Notes: generated from the sequence alone by a model not told the origin. Counted from the stretch's first letter, positions 24,051 to 37,174 are shown. The stretch is 64,000 nt of DNA from Tubulanus polymorphus (GCF_964204645.1 NC_134031.1:10020501-10084500); one strand, 5' to 3'. Numbers and translations are program-made.

Positions 24051-25276
24051 GATCTCTACTTTACCTGTTCTGGAGTTGAGCCGCACGTCCTATGGCGTAA
24101 TGTCGTAAGATTCAATCAGTCCAATATTGACGGATTAATTCCAAATACCAGTCCAATGTGATAAGTCTCTGCTGGAACTATTTAATGCTATAATGGACTT
24201 GAGCCGTAAATTTATACTACAAACTCAGTGAGAAAGCAGATCATCCAATGATCATTTTCGGATATCGAGTTCAAATTGCATTCTAAATGAACTGATTTTT
24301 CTCAACGAAGAGCCCAGTGTTTTGTTTCGCCACCTGGTGAGTGCAGGTGTCCCATTGCTAAGAGTCCATAAAGTAGGAAGAAACTGTGTTTTAAAAATGT
24401 GGTTTTCTTCTTGTCACTTTATTGTAAATACTCAAATAATGTAATCATTATGGAAAAATAAACACTGCTGAATTCAATTGAAATATATGATAATAGATAT
24501 GCCAGGGCCACGATTCATAAAAAAGATTTAATCATTTTAAGATAAACTGAATCATAAGCAGATCAAACAGTCTTGTGAAACTGCACACTGGTCATCCCTA
24601 AATTTAAATAAAGCAAGGATTTAAGATCAGCATAATGTCTGAGAAAGGGGACATGTACACTAGCACTGATGGAAAATCAGTGCACTAAAATATTGGTGTG
24701 AATACTTTAATTTACATATTTAAGACTTTATGTTATTGTGGATTTTACACAGAATGTAGCATTTACACTTTTGTAACCTGGTTTGGTTTGACCTAGCTCT
24801 TACAAAACCCTTTTATAAACAAAAAGGTCCTGTAAAGTAAGCGATGTTTATTCATTCTTTTTTCGGGTTGAAGGACTAATGTAGACGGTCCATCTGGTAT
24901 GAACAAACTAATATAGATGCAACACTGTATGCTTATAAGCATGATAAGTAAAAACCTGACAAAATGAGTCAAACTCATCTAATTTGGATCAGTTGGTACT
25001 AAAGAATTCGATCAAGTTAAATACCAAATCTAACTTCATATTAAAAACATCAAAGTATATAGGTGGACTACAAGCAATATCCATATTAGATCAAAATCCG
25101 GAGAAAACTTTTCCGAGTTGAGCTGGTTCAATTGTACATGCTCGTATTTCGTGAACCGATTGGTTGCGATGAATCAACCTGGAAGTCACATGATGCAACA
25201 AAAACATGTTTATTCTATGATGCTGAGTATAGAAAGGAATAATCTATCGTTCTTAAGACAAATACATTTTAGACAT
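24051..25276. other. Non-coding; includes probable KIFAP3 3' UTR/downstream region
   Basis: No gene or recognised repeat is seen. On the minus strand, AATAAA polyadenylation-signal candidates lie at 25209-25214, 63 nt after the stop codon, and at 24847-24852. Which one is used cannot be decided from sequence. Confidence 0.4.
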
Positions 25277-25511
25277 TTAAGCTTGGTACTGATAATAGCC
25301 ATATTCATCGTGACATCCATATTTATTTTCATCTGGTCTAGTACCATTTATGGTTGCAGAATAATTTCCGCTATTTGGTCGAGCGTAAGCACCGTACACT
25401 GCCTGTCCATATTCATCCATAGTCACAGGATCGATAGGATTTCCGTATTCCTCACCTTGCCGATCCATCGCAAACCCCATGTGATTCTCAGGTCGTTGGA
25501 ATGGGTCGTAT
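25277..25511 (-). CDS. KIFAP3: KIFAP3/KAP3 last coding exon
   Basis: The exon follows a splice acceptor (TTGCAG) at 25512-25513 and ends at TAA 25277-25279. It encodes a Gly/Tyr-rich C-terminus with DEYGQAVYGAYARP, GTRPDENKYG and EYGYYQYQA. The C-terminal tail of vertebrate KAP3 has the same character: a GQPVG-like word, an RPDE word and a Tyr-Gly-rich end. KAP3 is the non-motor accessory subunit of heterotrimeric kinesin-2, needed for ciliary and intracellular transport. It begins in phase 2, matching the end of the exon at 46044-46188. The intron between them is 20.5 kb and full of transposons. Confidence 0.85.
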
Positions 25512-25931
25512 CTGCAATATAATGGTACACTGGTGGTAACTAAACTAGAATGTCGCTGAAGACGACTGATGCCCCCACATCAGGTGAAACACCTGAGTGT
25601 AAAATACACCCCGAGCGTATGTCGACCCGTTTATGAAGGCAGGTTTTGAAAAATACATAACGGCTTTTAATCACACATTCACGGTCTCAAGGGTAACCCA
25701 TCCATGAAACCACTTACATGGTTTAATCCATTCTTACTTCCTTTTTGGACACATGCTTTGAGAGATGGATGCATATAATTCTGTAGGTACATTTTTATTA
25801 ATTTTTCTCTTAATTTCTGAAATTTGTAGTTACTTAGGATATTTAGGATTTTTAATTTTGTAGGAACCGCTATATAGCCCTGATAAGAGAGTTGTCTGAT
25901 TTGATATTGTTGATAATAAATCTCATTATAT

Positions 25932-26540
25932 ATGTCAATGAATTTTCATTTTATAAACCTCCTGGGGGTGAAGCATGTTTGGAAAAGCGTCCTTACAGTC
26001 ATGATTACCAACCCATCTGACACGGCTACAAGCGGTATTTCCTTGCTTTCAGAAAGCCTGTCTCAAGCTCAAACCGAGAAAATACTCACTTTTCCAACGG
26101 CGCCTCAAGTTCTTGGGGCACATAGTATTTCATTAAGGATTTCGCAATTCATCAAGGATTTCGCCCACATGACAGCCCTGTTCAACCGTCTCACGAGGAA
26201 AAATGAACCATTTGTATGGACGCCCAAGCAACAAGCGTTTGATGAACTGACTGACCAGCTCCCCTATCCTGGCATTCCTAGATTTCTCCGAGGGCAGTGG
26301 AGAGTTCATCTTGGACTGTGATCCCTCTAACTGGGCTATCGGAGGGGTGCTGTCACAGTTCAAACAGGATGGTTCCGAGAGAGTGATACAGTAGCTGCAC
26401 TCTGGTGAGAACTAGTGCGCCACAAGGCGAAATGTTGGGCTTGGTTGACATGATTGAGCACTTCCGCTACAACTTACTGGGCAGGAAATTTAAAGTTCGT
26501 ACTGACCACACAGCACTCAAGTGGCTACAAACCTTAAACA
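25932..26540 (+). pseudogene. Ty3/gypsy-type retrotransposon RT-RNase H fragment
   Basis: Broken frames encode FIKDFAHMTALFNRLTRKNE, VWTPKQQAFDEL, FILDCDPSNWAIGGVLSQF and KFKVRTDHTALKWLQTLNK. These are the end of the RT thumb and the RNase H domain of Ty3/gypsy (Metaviridae-type) polyproteins. There are frameshifts around 26120 and 26290, and no LTR was found. It is cut on the right by the R3 repeat at 26540. Confidence 0.85.
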
Positions 26541-26670
26541 AGAGCCCCAAGGGGCACTATGGCCAGCCTGTCAGCTTTTCATAAAATGGCAAATGATGCA
26601 TTCTGTAGGTTAAATTTGTCCAAATACACTCCCAGCTCAGACACGTCAATCCCAGGATTAACAGAATAAC
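26540..26670 (+). mobile_element. R3 repeat, 5' fragment
   Basis: ACAAGAGCCCCAAGGGGCAC, followed by CTATGGCCAGCCTGTCAGC and about 100 bp identical in kind to the longer copies at 37503-38235 and 57677-58425. It is inserted at the end of the Ty3 fragment. Confidence 0.85.
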
Positions 26671-26834
26671 AAGACGGTTTCAACGAAACTCAGAAAACTC
26701 AAACAACAAACAACAAATAAAATTCATGGCATCTAGTATGATGAAAAATACCGAACTGGGTCAAGTTTCTGTGCAATGCAGAAAGGATTGTACCATGAAC
26801 AGACTGCTGCGGCCAAAGCTGCGGCAATAATATA

Positions 26835-27626
26835 CAGTAGACTCCGCATACCTCGGAGTCATACACCTCGGAATATTGCATAGCTCAGAACAAATCTGAA
26901 ATATTTTTCTTAATGCAATTATTTCTCAAATGAAAATCTCCGAGTAGCTCGGAGTTGCATACATCGGAATATCGCATACCTCAGAATGATTTTTTTAATA
27001 AATTGAGTCCTAAAATCGTGTACCTCGGAAATTCTGAACATCCTCCCGACAATATCTTTTTCAAAAATGCATCCCTAGCCTACTGCATTGTATTATTTTT
27101 CCTTAAAGGGGCTGTTGCAAGAATGCATATAATCAGCAGATAATCATAAAAATTGGAAGCGTGCCAGTCGCGCTAGTTCTCGGCTGTCTTAAATACGAAA
27201 AGCCAATTGAATGGATGTAGACGGAGCTATAGACTTGTCACTGCACATCAAACCCACATGTTTTTAAATTCTCTCAACTGGAAAGGAGGGGCTTTACTTG
27301 GTGTACTACAGTACGATGTTTTGATTGAAAAGATGACAAGTCAAATCTCCCGGGGGATATGAGGTTTTGATTGAAATAACAATAAAAGCCTGTCAGATAT
27401 GGTACATATACAATGTTTAATTCAACATAGATTAGTATAAGAAGGATAATTTAAGCACACATGTCAGCAACAATTTTTTTATGACAAAATTAGTGGATCT
27501 TATATACCTCGGAAATCGCATACCTCAGAAAAAATTATTAAAAAAGAAAGAATAAAAATTATAATAAATTTTAAAAAAAATTTTATCATAAAAAAGAAAG
27601 AATTCCGAGGTAAGCGGAGTCTACTG
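26835..27626. mobile_element. Non-autonomous pogo/Tigger-like (Tc1/mariner) element
   Basis: Terminal inverted repeats CAGTAGACTCCGCATACCTC and its counterpart (CAGTAGACTCCGCTTACCTC on the other strand) bound 792 bp. TA dinucleotides at 26833-26834 and 27627-27628 form the target duplication. The interior repeats GCATACCTCGGAA words in both orientations and has no transposase ORF. Confidence 0.88.
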
Positions 27627-27872
27627 TACTGAATGATGTTTTTTTTCTTTGAATACCATGTTTTTGAAGATGATTAAGCAAGTTTGCCGCGACAACCCGT
27701 CCAAAAACGGTATTTGGCCGCAGCAATCAAAACTTGCTTCCAATGCGCCTGATGAAAGAGAAATTGATATGTGAAAATTTTGTAATATAGACCAACTGAA
27801 ACTTATTATATAATACTGGTTTTTATTGATGTGTAACATATTACCTTATCAATTGAGAATATGTAGTCCCAC
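27627..27872. other. Intronic DNA without recognised feature
   Basis: Short gap between the MITE and the Copia 5' LTR. A GCCGCGACAACCCGTCC/GGCCGCAGCAATC stretch is noticeable, but nothing is assignable. Confidence 0.3.
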
Positions 27873-28068
27873 TGTTGTTGAAGGAATATTTCTACTGTTA
27901 CATGGAAATTGGTCATGGTGATGGTGAATAGTTTTTTGAACCTTGTATAACCTTATGTTTTATGTATCTGTTTTTGTCAGTCGAGAATAAAACGTCAAAG
28001 TAGATAGACATCCGTTGTTTTGCGTTCTTCCTTGGTAGCTGCGTTACATTATTTACTCTGTAACAACT
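27873..28068 (+). repeat. Copia 5' LTR
   Basis: A 196-bp repeat aligned with 45596-45782 at roughly 90% by eye. Starts TGTTG and ends near TGTAACAACT. Contains GAGAATAAAACG (a possible polyadenylation signal). Confidence 0.9.
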
Positions 28069-28174
28069 ACATGGTTGAATGCTTTTGAGGACTAAGTCTT
28101 GGTGCTACATGAATTGACGTGGTTTGCTCAGTCTGTTCTGGTGAATTTGAAACTCGTTTGAATTGTGAACTTTT

Positions 28175-28723
28175 ATGATGGCTGAAGAAAGGACCATTGA
28201 AAAACATACTGGTGAAAACTGGTCTACGTGGAGCTTTCAGACTCGGCACATACTATGTTCATGTTAGTATGTTGATGGGTCGGAAAAATTGGCAGACGAC
28301 GCTAATGACCGTACGAAGAATGAATTTGAATTGAAAAAGGCGAAAGCGATTGGTTTAATTGTAATGTCAATTGCGCCATCGCAGATTTGTTTGAATACTT
28401 CCACGGAGTTACCCGAAGTAGCATGGAAATTACTCGAAGAACATTTCCAGAACGACTCCCTTAACAATAGAATTTATCTGAAGAAAAAATACTCCAGAAT
28501 GTAGATGAAGGAAGGGACGTCAGTCGAAGAGCATTTCAAAGAAATGAAACAGCTAACGGATAGACTAGCAGCTATGAACAGTCCAATTGACAAGGAAGAT
28601 GAAGTTGTGACTATCCTCGGTAGCTTGCCCAGGAGTTATGCAACATTGGTGACGGCTCTAGAAGCGCGAAATGATCTGCTGAAATGGTCGGCTGTGCAGC
28701 AAGCCCTCATCCTTTCTCTCTAA
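28175..28723 (+). pseudogene. Copia gag (UBN2-like), first part
   Basis: It starts MMAEERTIEKHTGENWSTW. After a frame break it continues with LPEVAWKLLEEHFQNDSLN, a stop after RM at about 28502-28504, then SVEEHFKEMKQLTDRLAAM and ILGSLPRSYATLVTAL. This is the pattern of Copia Gag polypeptides. The L2/CR1-like LINE interrupts it after ALILSL. The remainder resumes at about 29433 (HEQMKLRENDETPA). Confidence 0.85.
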
Positions 28724-29432
28724 AGTGCTCGAGAGAGTTGTTGCTGCACGATTAACAGCATACATGGATGCAAACGGTCTACACGATTCGCTTCAGTCTG
28801 CATACAAACCAGGTCATAGTACTGAAAGGGCTCTTTTAAAAGTGCAAAGTGACTTACGCTCCATGGTTGACAAGCATGGCGTGGCCGTCCTTATCCTGCT
28901 TGACTTAAGCGTGGCATTCGACACTGTCGATCATTCCATTCTTATCAAACGGCTACAGATCGTTTAAGGTGTGACAGGTACTGCCTTAAAGTGGTTCCAG
29001 TCATACCTGTCTAACCGCAGTGTGTTGATTTAAATGGCCATCATTCTGAATCTAAAGTACTCGAGTGTGGCATGCCCCAAGGGTTAGTACTCGGCCCTTT
29101 ACTGTTTCTTGTGTACATTCTTCCTCTAGCCCCTGTGTATTTGCATGATCTGCTCATTCGATATCTACCGACACGTTCACTTAGATCCAGTTCTTGCAAT
29201 CTTCTAACCATCTTAAAACCTTTGGTGGACGTAGCTCCAACTCAGTGGAACTTTCTCGACGCAAATATACGGAATATAACTGAAATCAACACTTTCAAAC
29301 AGAGAGTAAAAACATTTGCTTTTCTGCAAAGCCTAAGCTCTGTGAATTCAGCACCACTACCTTACAAAGCGCTGGTGAACATTATTATTAGTGAAACAGG
29401 CGCTATATAAATGTGACATTATTATTATTATT
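28724..29432 (+). mobile_element. Internally deleted L2/CR1-like LINE inserted in Copia gag
   Basis: The RT begins KVLERVVAARLTAYMDANG, then QSAYKPGHSTERALLKVQSD and LLDLSVAFDTVDHSILIKRL, typical of the L2/CR1/Jockey side of LINEs. A frame break follows, then QGLVLGPLLFLVYILPL, a jump to the ORF2 C-terminus (NFLDANIRNITEINTFKQRV) and the 3' tail GGCGCTATATAAATGTGAC(ATT)n. The tail matches the SINE at 6178-6496. Confidence 0.88.
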
Positions 29433-29842
29433 ATCCATGAGCAGATGAAGCTGAGAGAAAACGACGAGACGCCAGCTATCAGCAGGGCCTCAGCGCTAGT
29501 GGGAGCAGAAAATAAATATTGCCGCAAGCATCCAGGGAAGCAAAACTAAACCTGAACAACAAATGAAAAGTCGCGAATGGCTGATTGATTCAGGCACATC
29601 ACTGGAATAAAAATGTCTTATTGGACTATATAGAATTCAATGAACCACAGTGAGTGGGTCTTGGCGATGGACAACCGATATGTGCCGAGGTCATAGAAGA
29701 GTTAAGTTGACGACCCTCTTGGAAAATGGAGCCAGTGGGAGCGAGGTCAGGAGATATGATCTCCATGTTCCAGACTTTACCTGTAATCTATTTTCTGTGC
29801 GAGCAGTGATAAACAAAGGTTTTTTTATCTTAAAATAGGGAT
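29433..29842 (+). pseudogene. Copia gag end and protease/pre-integrase fragment
   Basis: After the LINE, gag resumes, then EWLIDSGTS (aspartic protease DSG motif), a stop, and YDLHVPDFTCNLFSVRAVIN, the conserved end of the Copia protease/pre-integrase region. The frame ends at about 29837, just before the Tx1-like LINE region. Confidence 0.8.
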
Positions 29843-30990
29843 TGTCCCCGTTATTCATTTATTAGGCTGGGAAATTTCGTTTGATTTTTCGATTGAGTGT
29901 CCCTTACAGACCCACCACACCTGCCGGGAGTAAAACGGGGGGTTTGATTTTGAAATCAGAAATCGAAGTGCAGATATAGTTGTGTGATCGGCAGTCGAGT
30001 TAACAGAATTTTCTTAAAATCGAAGTACATAATTGGAAATTCAGTTCCGGTTCATCCAAACAATCTTCCATTCAGTCTGACCTGGCAAGCGACTGATTGG
30101 GATGAATTTTTCTGGCTGCCTAATTTAATACATCGAGATTCTGTAAATAGCTATAATACAAGGTTGAAGATCATTTTGTCCATTTTAATAATTTTTTGGT
30201 CGTTTTCTACATGTAAAGTCTGATTTATTGTAGTTTTTTCTCGGGTAGATGTTGATGTAGAAGTCCTTTAAATTGATGATCCTGCGTGTTGACTAGATAA
30301 GAAGAAAGCACATTTCGAAACGCAAATTTTCTAGATGAGAGTATGGCCCTGGGGTATCCGAAGTGTAGTTGTATGACATCAACGGTGCAGCTCCGATGAG
30401 GATGGGTTTCTCCCTCAAGGGGTGCGAAGTTGGTACTTCGCATTTGGTGCTGAATTTGCCTAAAAGTAAAAGTTATACACTGGGAGCAGTTTTGTGTTTC
30501 TAATATACAGTGCATAGTTAGGTCCGTGAATATATCGCAATCAAACAGACAGTGCTATGCGCATTGTTAGACCGTCAGTAAGAAAGCGGCACAGACACGT
30601 GAATATTGAATACATGTTTGTAATCTTACATATATAGTCTTGATCGGGTTTTATTTACATTGTCACGATATAGGTTTTTGGTAGTTTTTAATGAGACTGA
30701 TGTCAAGAGGCAACTTTCCAGTCACCATTGCGCGTAGATAGACTGAGCTTGCTATCCTAAGGCCAAAAACGTTGCAGCGTTCCAGCTATCGCGGCAATGA
30801 GACTGAGTTTACAGTCAAAACATCAGAAACAGTAAACTAATGCGTATGTGATGATATAGAGCAAAAGTGGTCAGACAGTTCTATGCGTATTGATAGACCG
30901 TCATCCCTGTTCGATCTAAAGCAGAACATACCTCAAGTGTCAAAGTCGGGATATGTAGGTGAAAGTAATAAGAAATGGCGTTGAGTTTAA

Positions 30991-33900
30991 TTAATAGACT
31001 ACGCTAATGGTGTCGAATGTGATTCTGTTTACTACGTTCAGTCCGCTTGTGTCCCGGTGAATAAGTATATTGTTAAGACTCCAAATATGAATGTTTTGTT
31101 GAAGCATGATTTCTTGGTTTAGGTGATCTTTTAGTGAGTTTTTGAAATAAATTATAGTGTTGATGCGGCCAGAGCCTTGTTCTAGATTAAAATGATTTCT
31201 GTACAAAATGGATTGTGCGAGAAACAAAAGGTAGTTCGCGAGTGTGCGTTTGAAAAAATCTCTCTATTGTTTTAGTAATTCCTGTGTAGACAATGTTTTG
31301 AGTGATATTTATAGGTGTGTTTAGTATGAGTTGAAAGATTTGTTGTATAGATGAATATAATTGCTGTGCTTCTGTGCATGAGTATACTACATGGTCATTT
31401 GTTGCCGCGTATCCACAAATTTATTTTCCAAAGTACTAGTTTCAAAGCTGTTACACGAGTATTATGTAGTAATTTCCAATGAATATCACTAAATCTTCTA
31501 TCAATATGTTTATTATTAACCTCATTCCAAATTTCCGGCCGGTTCAGATCAGTATTTAACATTTCGTTAATTTTGGTTTGCCCTATCGGTGTGATTTGAT
31601 GGAGATTTTTTAATAATAGAATTCCATAAATTTGAGATGATAAAAGTTTTCCAATAGTACACTCTACATTACCAAATTGCACATAGATTATTGGTAATTT
31701 ATCAGGATCTAAATTTTGGTCCGATAGAATTAGTTTCCAATGTTGCAGTATCGCATTGTATATACATGTGTGTTTAAATTTATTTGTTAATGGAGTTTCG
31801 TTAAATGCTTTGTAGTTGCCACGATTATCGAATAAATGTCATAGATTGATTATACCGTGATGTATGTATTCTTCGAAATTGGTTTTCTTGTTGAGCTTAA
31901 TTTTTGGGTTGCCAAAATAGGTTTTTGCAGAATTTCAGTAATGGTCTCAGTTGTAACTAGATGTTGTTGAAAAACTGTCCATGATTTTATTAAACGTGTG
32001 TAGTAGTCATTTGTAATGACTTTTTTGGGTATTTCATTGCGAATGATGTTTGAAATATTCAAGCCTGGGCCTAGATATTTTTGCAGATTGTAGTTGATAA
32101 GTGGTTTCCAGTGTGTTGGTTTTAGAGCGTGGTTTATTATTGTCTTAATTGCCTGTGTTTGTTGTCTGTATTTAGACCTCCGTGTTCGATTTTTTAATGT
32201 ATTAAGTCTTTACTGAGAAATGCGTTATTGGAAATTGATGATTTTTGGTTCAAAGATGCAATATATTTATCTGGAATTGGAAAAATCTCAGAAGTGTACC
32301 ATAATAAAGGTAGTATAAAAGAGTTTATGACAACGTTTTTGGCATGTAAAGATAATTTAGTTTGGGGCCAAAGATTTATAATATTTTGAATTTTATTTAT
32401 TTTCGGATTCCAGTCTATATCATCAGTGTTCTCATTTCTGAAACGAATTCCATAAATTTTCATTGATTTCTTCCAATTTAAGTCCAAAGGTTTATCGTTT
32501 CTAGCTTTCCAAGATCCTAACCACATACACTCAGTTTTATCTTTATTAATTTTTGCACCCGATGTAAAGACTTGGTTCAACGATTCTAAGTCGGTTAGAC
32601 ATAGCGTGGTGTCATCTGCGTATTGTTTGATTTTAATTTCTGTGTCGTCTGGTAATTTCACTCCTTTAATGTTGTTGTTTTCGCGTATTTTGATTGCTAA
32701 TGGTTCCTATTATGTAGAGTATTGTGCTCATGAGACACCCCTGTCTTACGCCTCTTTCTAAAGTGAATGGTTTAGTTAAGAAGCCATTACTTTTAATTCT
32801 GGATTTTGGATTTGAGTAGCAAGTTTTGATATACCGAATTAGATTTTCTCCAAAGCCGAAAGATTCTAAAGTTTTAAACATAAATTGCCAGTCAACGCGA
32901 TCAAAAGCTTTCATTTGGTCAATGGTTACTAAAAATGCTTCTAAATTATCATCATTAACGTAATCAATTAAGTCTCCAATTATATGGCCATTGTCTTGGA
33001 TTCGATGTCCCTTTACGCTACATGTCTGATCTGGGTGTATTATGTCTGTTAGACAGATAATTAATCTGTTAGCGAGAACTTTTGTGAATATTTTGTAATC
33101 TACGTATACACAGTAACGAGATTGGTCTCCAATTTTTCAAAAACTGTTTTGTCATTCTTCTTATGAATTAATGATATAATACCGGTTTGCATTGATTTCG
33201 AAAGCCTATTTTCTTGTATACACGCAGTCACTACTTGTAGGAAGTCATTTTGGAGAGTATGCAAAAATATTCTATAAAATTCAATAGATAGTCCGTCTAT
33301 ACCCGGAGATTATTTTGAAAAGATTTCAATGAGTTTGTTAACTCTTCAATATCGATTTCAGATTCATGTTTAAGTTTCTTTTGGATAGAGATTTGAGGTA
33401 AATTATTCAGGAATAGATTTTGAGTTTCTAAGTCAGTCACTTCTTTTCTATATAAATCTTTATAGAATCTGAGTTGAATTTTTTCAATTTCGTTCTGGCC
33501 AGTTTTAATTTCGCCTAAACGGTTTTTGAGTCCTGATGTGATTCGCTTTAGCGCGTTGTTTTTCATAATTTGCAAAGAAGGTACTTGTTTTCTCTCCGAA
33601 TTCTCTCCACTCAATTTTAGATCTAATCATCGCACTTTTTGCTTTTTCAATTTCAAAGTCACGAATACGCTTGGTAAGATGTTCAATTTGATTTTGGTTA
33701 GCATATATGCCCAAATCAGAAAGTTTTTCGAGGATAAATAATTCAGATTCTAAAGTTTTCCTAAGATTGTTTTTAATTTTTTGGAGTTGTGAAGCAAATT
33801 TTATGGATCTGTTTTTATTTGAATTTTAACCTCTTCCCACCACTCAATGATTGAGTCATAGAACTGTTTGTGATTTTGCCATTGTGTCCAAAAGTCTGTT

Positions 33901-34705
33901 ATCATAGTGATGTAGTTAGGGTTTTTAAGTAGTTCTTTGTTGAGATGCCAGTATCCTTTGCCTGTTAATTCAATGATTTTGTGATTGGAATGAATAGAGT
34001 TGATATGTTTCACGTGCTCTACATAGAATCGGTCTATTCTTGTCTTAGTGACATTATTGTTTCGTTTTGCTGGAGAAAGCTGGTGTTTGCATTTTTAGAT
34101 CTATAGGCATCTGCTAATCTGTATTATTGACATAAATTTGCTAATTGTTCTGAACCACTTCGAATTGACGAATTGATGGATATTGAATCTTGATCTATGG
34201 GACTTTCTATACAATATAAGTCACCAGCTATAATCATATGCTCATTAGGGTAGACGTGAAGATAATTACTGATACTGTTTATGAAAACTTTCCTATCACG
34301 TTCTTTATTCGGAGCATAAATATTAACGATATTGTAAATTTTGCCAGACAAAATACTTTTCAAAGATATTAGTCTGCCTTGTCTATCTATAGATATATCC
34401 AAAATTGAAATATCTAAAGATTTTCTAATGCAAATTGTAACTCCACATTTTCTTTCATTTGTAAAGTTTGATATCATTTCTAAATTCTTCATGAAGGGTT
34501 TAAATATTTTTTGAATTTCGTAATCGTTAGTTAATTGAGTTTCTTGTAATAGAATAATGTCATGGTTTTTGAGCTTCTCAAAGGTGTTAATAGTTCGAGA
34601 GTTTGAGTAAGCTAAGCCATTACAATTTAGAGATAAAAATCTAATATTTCCTAAGGTATTCGCCATTTTTGTTTCATTTCTACCTACATGATAAGAGGAA
34701 CGCAT
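30991..34705 (-). pseudogene. LINE ORF2: AP endonuclease, reverse transcriptase and C-terminal domain, multiply broken
   Basis: The endonuclease at 34124-34705 has LSLNCNGL, ILLQETQL, VNIYAPN and a GDLY metal-site motif. RT blocks are at 33297-33614 and 32666-32914 (MKAFDRVDWQFMFKTLESFG, RGVRQGCLMS), and at 32194-32661 (IKQYADDTTLCL, with the catalytic ADD). The C-terminal parts at 31395-31682 (WKLLHNTRVTALKLVLWKIN) and 30991-31227 complete the protein. Stops and frameshifts separate all blocks. RVDW and GVRQGC favour the L1/Tx1 clade. Confidence 0.85.
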
Positions 34706-34753
34706 ATATCACCTAAAGTGGCTTTCTTGTTTTTCGGTTTTTCCGTTCTTCGA

Positions 34754-35642
34754 TTAAGTTTTTTTCTTGGATCGATCCGTCGATGTGAATCTTGATCTCG
34801 CCGATCTCTTTTCCTCTGCAGTTTTGGCGACAGGAGCAACCTCATCTTCATCCCGATCATCTGTCTCAGGATCTTCGGTTTCTGTTGATATCTGTGTCTG
34901 TTCGGGGGATCTTTCATTTTTATCCGGTGAAGACGTAGTGAGTTTGTGTGACTTCTTTGGAGTCTGTGGCGATTCTGTTGGAGGTGGCCTTTTTCGGGAT
35001 TGTTCAGTCGTCTTAATATTCTCTGCTTTTGCTGGCGTTGGGTTGCATTTTTTTGCGTGCTGTTGTGCCAAACTTATGATAAATTTGGCGGCAGCGATCT
35101 GGTGTATGAATCGGATGTGAGCACGAAACATGGCATTCAACCCATGTGTGGTTGAAACCTCCACATATAGCGCAATGTTCTGGTTGGCCATTGTGATACA
35201 CACGAATGAGTAACAAGCCATACTCTTTGTGTTCCAGAGTCGTGTTCCTCGGAATTGGTGAAGTTATAGCCACCTCTAAAACACGTTTCTCACCATTTTT
35301 GAAGTTCGTTAGTATATTTCCATACGGTTTTATCATCTTGTCGATTACTCCATGGGGGCATACTGCTAGAACTCCTTCCACTCCAACAATCTTTGGAGTT
35401 TCCAGAGCAGAACGAAAGCTTAACGTAGCCCCTCGGAAAATGATCTTGTGAGTTTTCAGAATCTCATATTTTTCGGCGGAACCACAAAAAACTCCCACGT
35501 TGTAGGAATTAAAGTTGATGATTTTTTCTACGCATTCTCGCGCGGTAACGTCATTGGACAGAATCTCGCAAATCTGTGTCATTTGGAGTTTGCTGTACTG
35601 TATCTTTGGAATCAGTAAAAAGTTACATAATCCTTTCGCCAT
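34754..35642 (-). pseudogene. LINE ORF1 with CCHC zinc knuckle
   Basis: Starts MAKGLCNFLLIPKIQYSK. An RRM-like central region is followed by a CCHC knuckle (CAICGGFNHTWVEC) and HPIHTPDRC. The frame shifts near 35060-35100 into a Lys/Ser/Pro-rich, acidic C-terminus (EDPETDDRDEDE). ORF1 proteins with zinc knuckles are usual in Tx1-type LINEs and bind the element RNA. Confidence 0.8.
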
Positions 35643-35737
35643 CGTGCTGTTGTCTATGAAAGCCTTTGCGTGTTAAATATCCATCGTAGATTGTATGGCA
35701 CGAGCCGAAAATATAGGAGCGAGCCGAAAGTACTTCT

Positions 35738-37174
35738 GTACTGTAGCGCAGTCACCGTAGGTGGTTTTACTGTTGAGTTCAAGAGCACAAAGTGTCATCT
35801 TCAGGATAAAATGGGGCATGTGAAAGCTATCGGTTTACTGTCTGATAAACTGTTTGAACTGCTGTGTGTTACTGCTGATGTTTCGGTTAACGGTCTAAAT
35901 AATGAGATGGACAGGGATGAAAACGGCCCATACTGAAAAAGTCGGAAAATATTTTCAAAAAAAAAGAATTTTGTTGGGGAACAAAAATCAGTAACTTTTA
36001 GCCAAAAAACTTACTTCCTTTTGGTCAAAATGTTAATAGTTTGGGCCTGAATTAGAGCCGCTTTTTGAATGAGACACCATATTGGTTTCTCCGACTCCAC
36101 AGTTGTGCTAACAACTGCCGAAAACCGTCTTAAGGAGCACTCCTAACTACGGAGTGCTTCGATGTGACGCCCGTGATTTAGGTGATTAAAGCGATTGAGG
36201 TGATTTACACTGCTCTCGGGAATAAAGAAAATGTTAGAAAAGGTCGGAAATCCGTCTATGGTCGGAAGATTTGCATCCCTGGATGGAACTGAGGCATCAG
36301 AGACTCGCCCATATCAACCCCAACTACTCATGCGTGTTGCGAAAGACAGTCTTGTGAAAGAGTTTTGTCACATTCACAGATGATTACAGTCGATGTTCAC
36401 TAGTGTATTTCATGCAAGAAAAGTCGGGGAGTTCGAAAGATTCAAAGAGTTTGAAGCGGCCATGTGTAATGAGAGCGGAAATCGCATAGGCACCCTGAGA
36501 TCCGATACCGGTGGGGAATATATCTCGAGCAAGTTTTTGAGGTACTTGAAAGAGAAGGGTATACGTCACGACACCCTCTTTGCCATATTCTCCAGAGCAA
36601 AATGGTGTTGCTGAAAGGTTGAATCGTTCTGTATGCGAAAAAGCGTGCTCAATAGTCGCTCATGCAGGATTGCCTAAATCATATTAGGCTGAAGCAATCG
36701 CCACTGCTGTGTATGTGAAAAATTGACTACCGACTAGAACTCTAAATGGGAATGTAACCCCACATGAACTCTGGTATGAACGAAGACCAGATCTTAGTCA
36801 CGTGAAAGTGTTTAGGTATACCCCGTATGCTATGATTCCCGATAAAAATCATAAAAAGCTAGATGATAAGGTCGTCACGATACGATCATGAATCAAAAGG
36901 CTACTGCCTGATCAATGATAAAACACGAATGGTTTACAAACGTCCTGATGTGGCCTTCAACGAGTACGACTTCGGACACTATGAGTCTGAACAGGACTTA
37001 AACAAAGATACTGTAATAATTGATGGGGAGAGTAATGTTGAACAGTCACGTGATCAATCACCACCGACTGAACTCAGAAGAAGCGACAGACCTAGAAAAA
37101 TCTTAGTTCCAAAAATTGTAATATTTCCGTCGAGTACTGTACCCTTTCCTATGGTTTTTGCTAGACTAGCCTAG
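35738..37174 (+). pseudogene. Copia protease-integrase segment
   Basis: It resumes with GGFTVEFKSTKCHLQDKMG and IGLLSDKLFELL, then DDYSRCSLVYFM (integrase core first Asp) near 36376, LRSDTGGEYISSKFLRYLKE (second Asp and flank), HELWYERRPDLSHVKVFRY and the end LRRSDRPRKI. Frames shift repeatedly. The interval 35940-36240 is poorly matched and may contain a small insertion. Confidence 0.85.

Larger units (their letters stand above)
29845..35737 (-). mobile_element. Tx1-like LINE (ORF1 + ORF2) inserted antisense in the Copia element
   Basis: Outer limits are inferred from where Copia coding stops (about 29840) and resumes (about 35738). The element runs right to left: ORF1, AP endonuclease, RT and C-terminal domain. 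The stretch 29845-30960 is non-coding. It may be 3' UTR or a separate repeat and contains a CTATGCGYATTGWTAGACCGTCA word twice (about 30556 and 30880). All ORFs are interrupted. Confidence 0.75.

Noticed and set aside
34767-35120. Plus-strand Ser/Val-rich ORF
   Set aside because: Antisense of the LINE ORF1 C-terminus.
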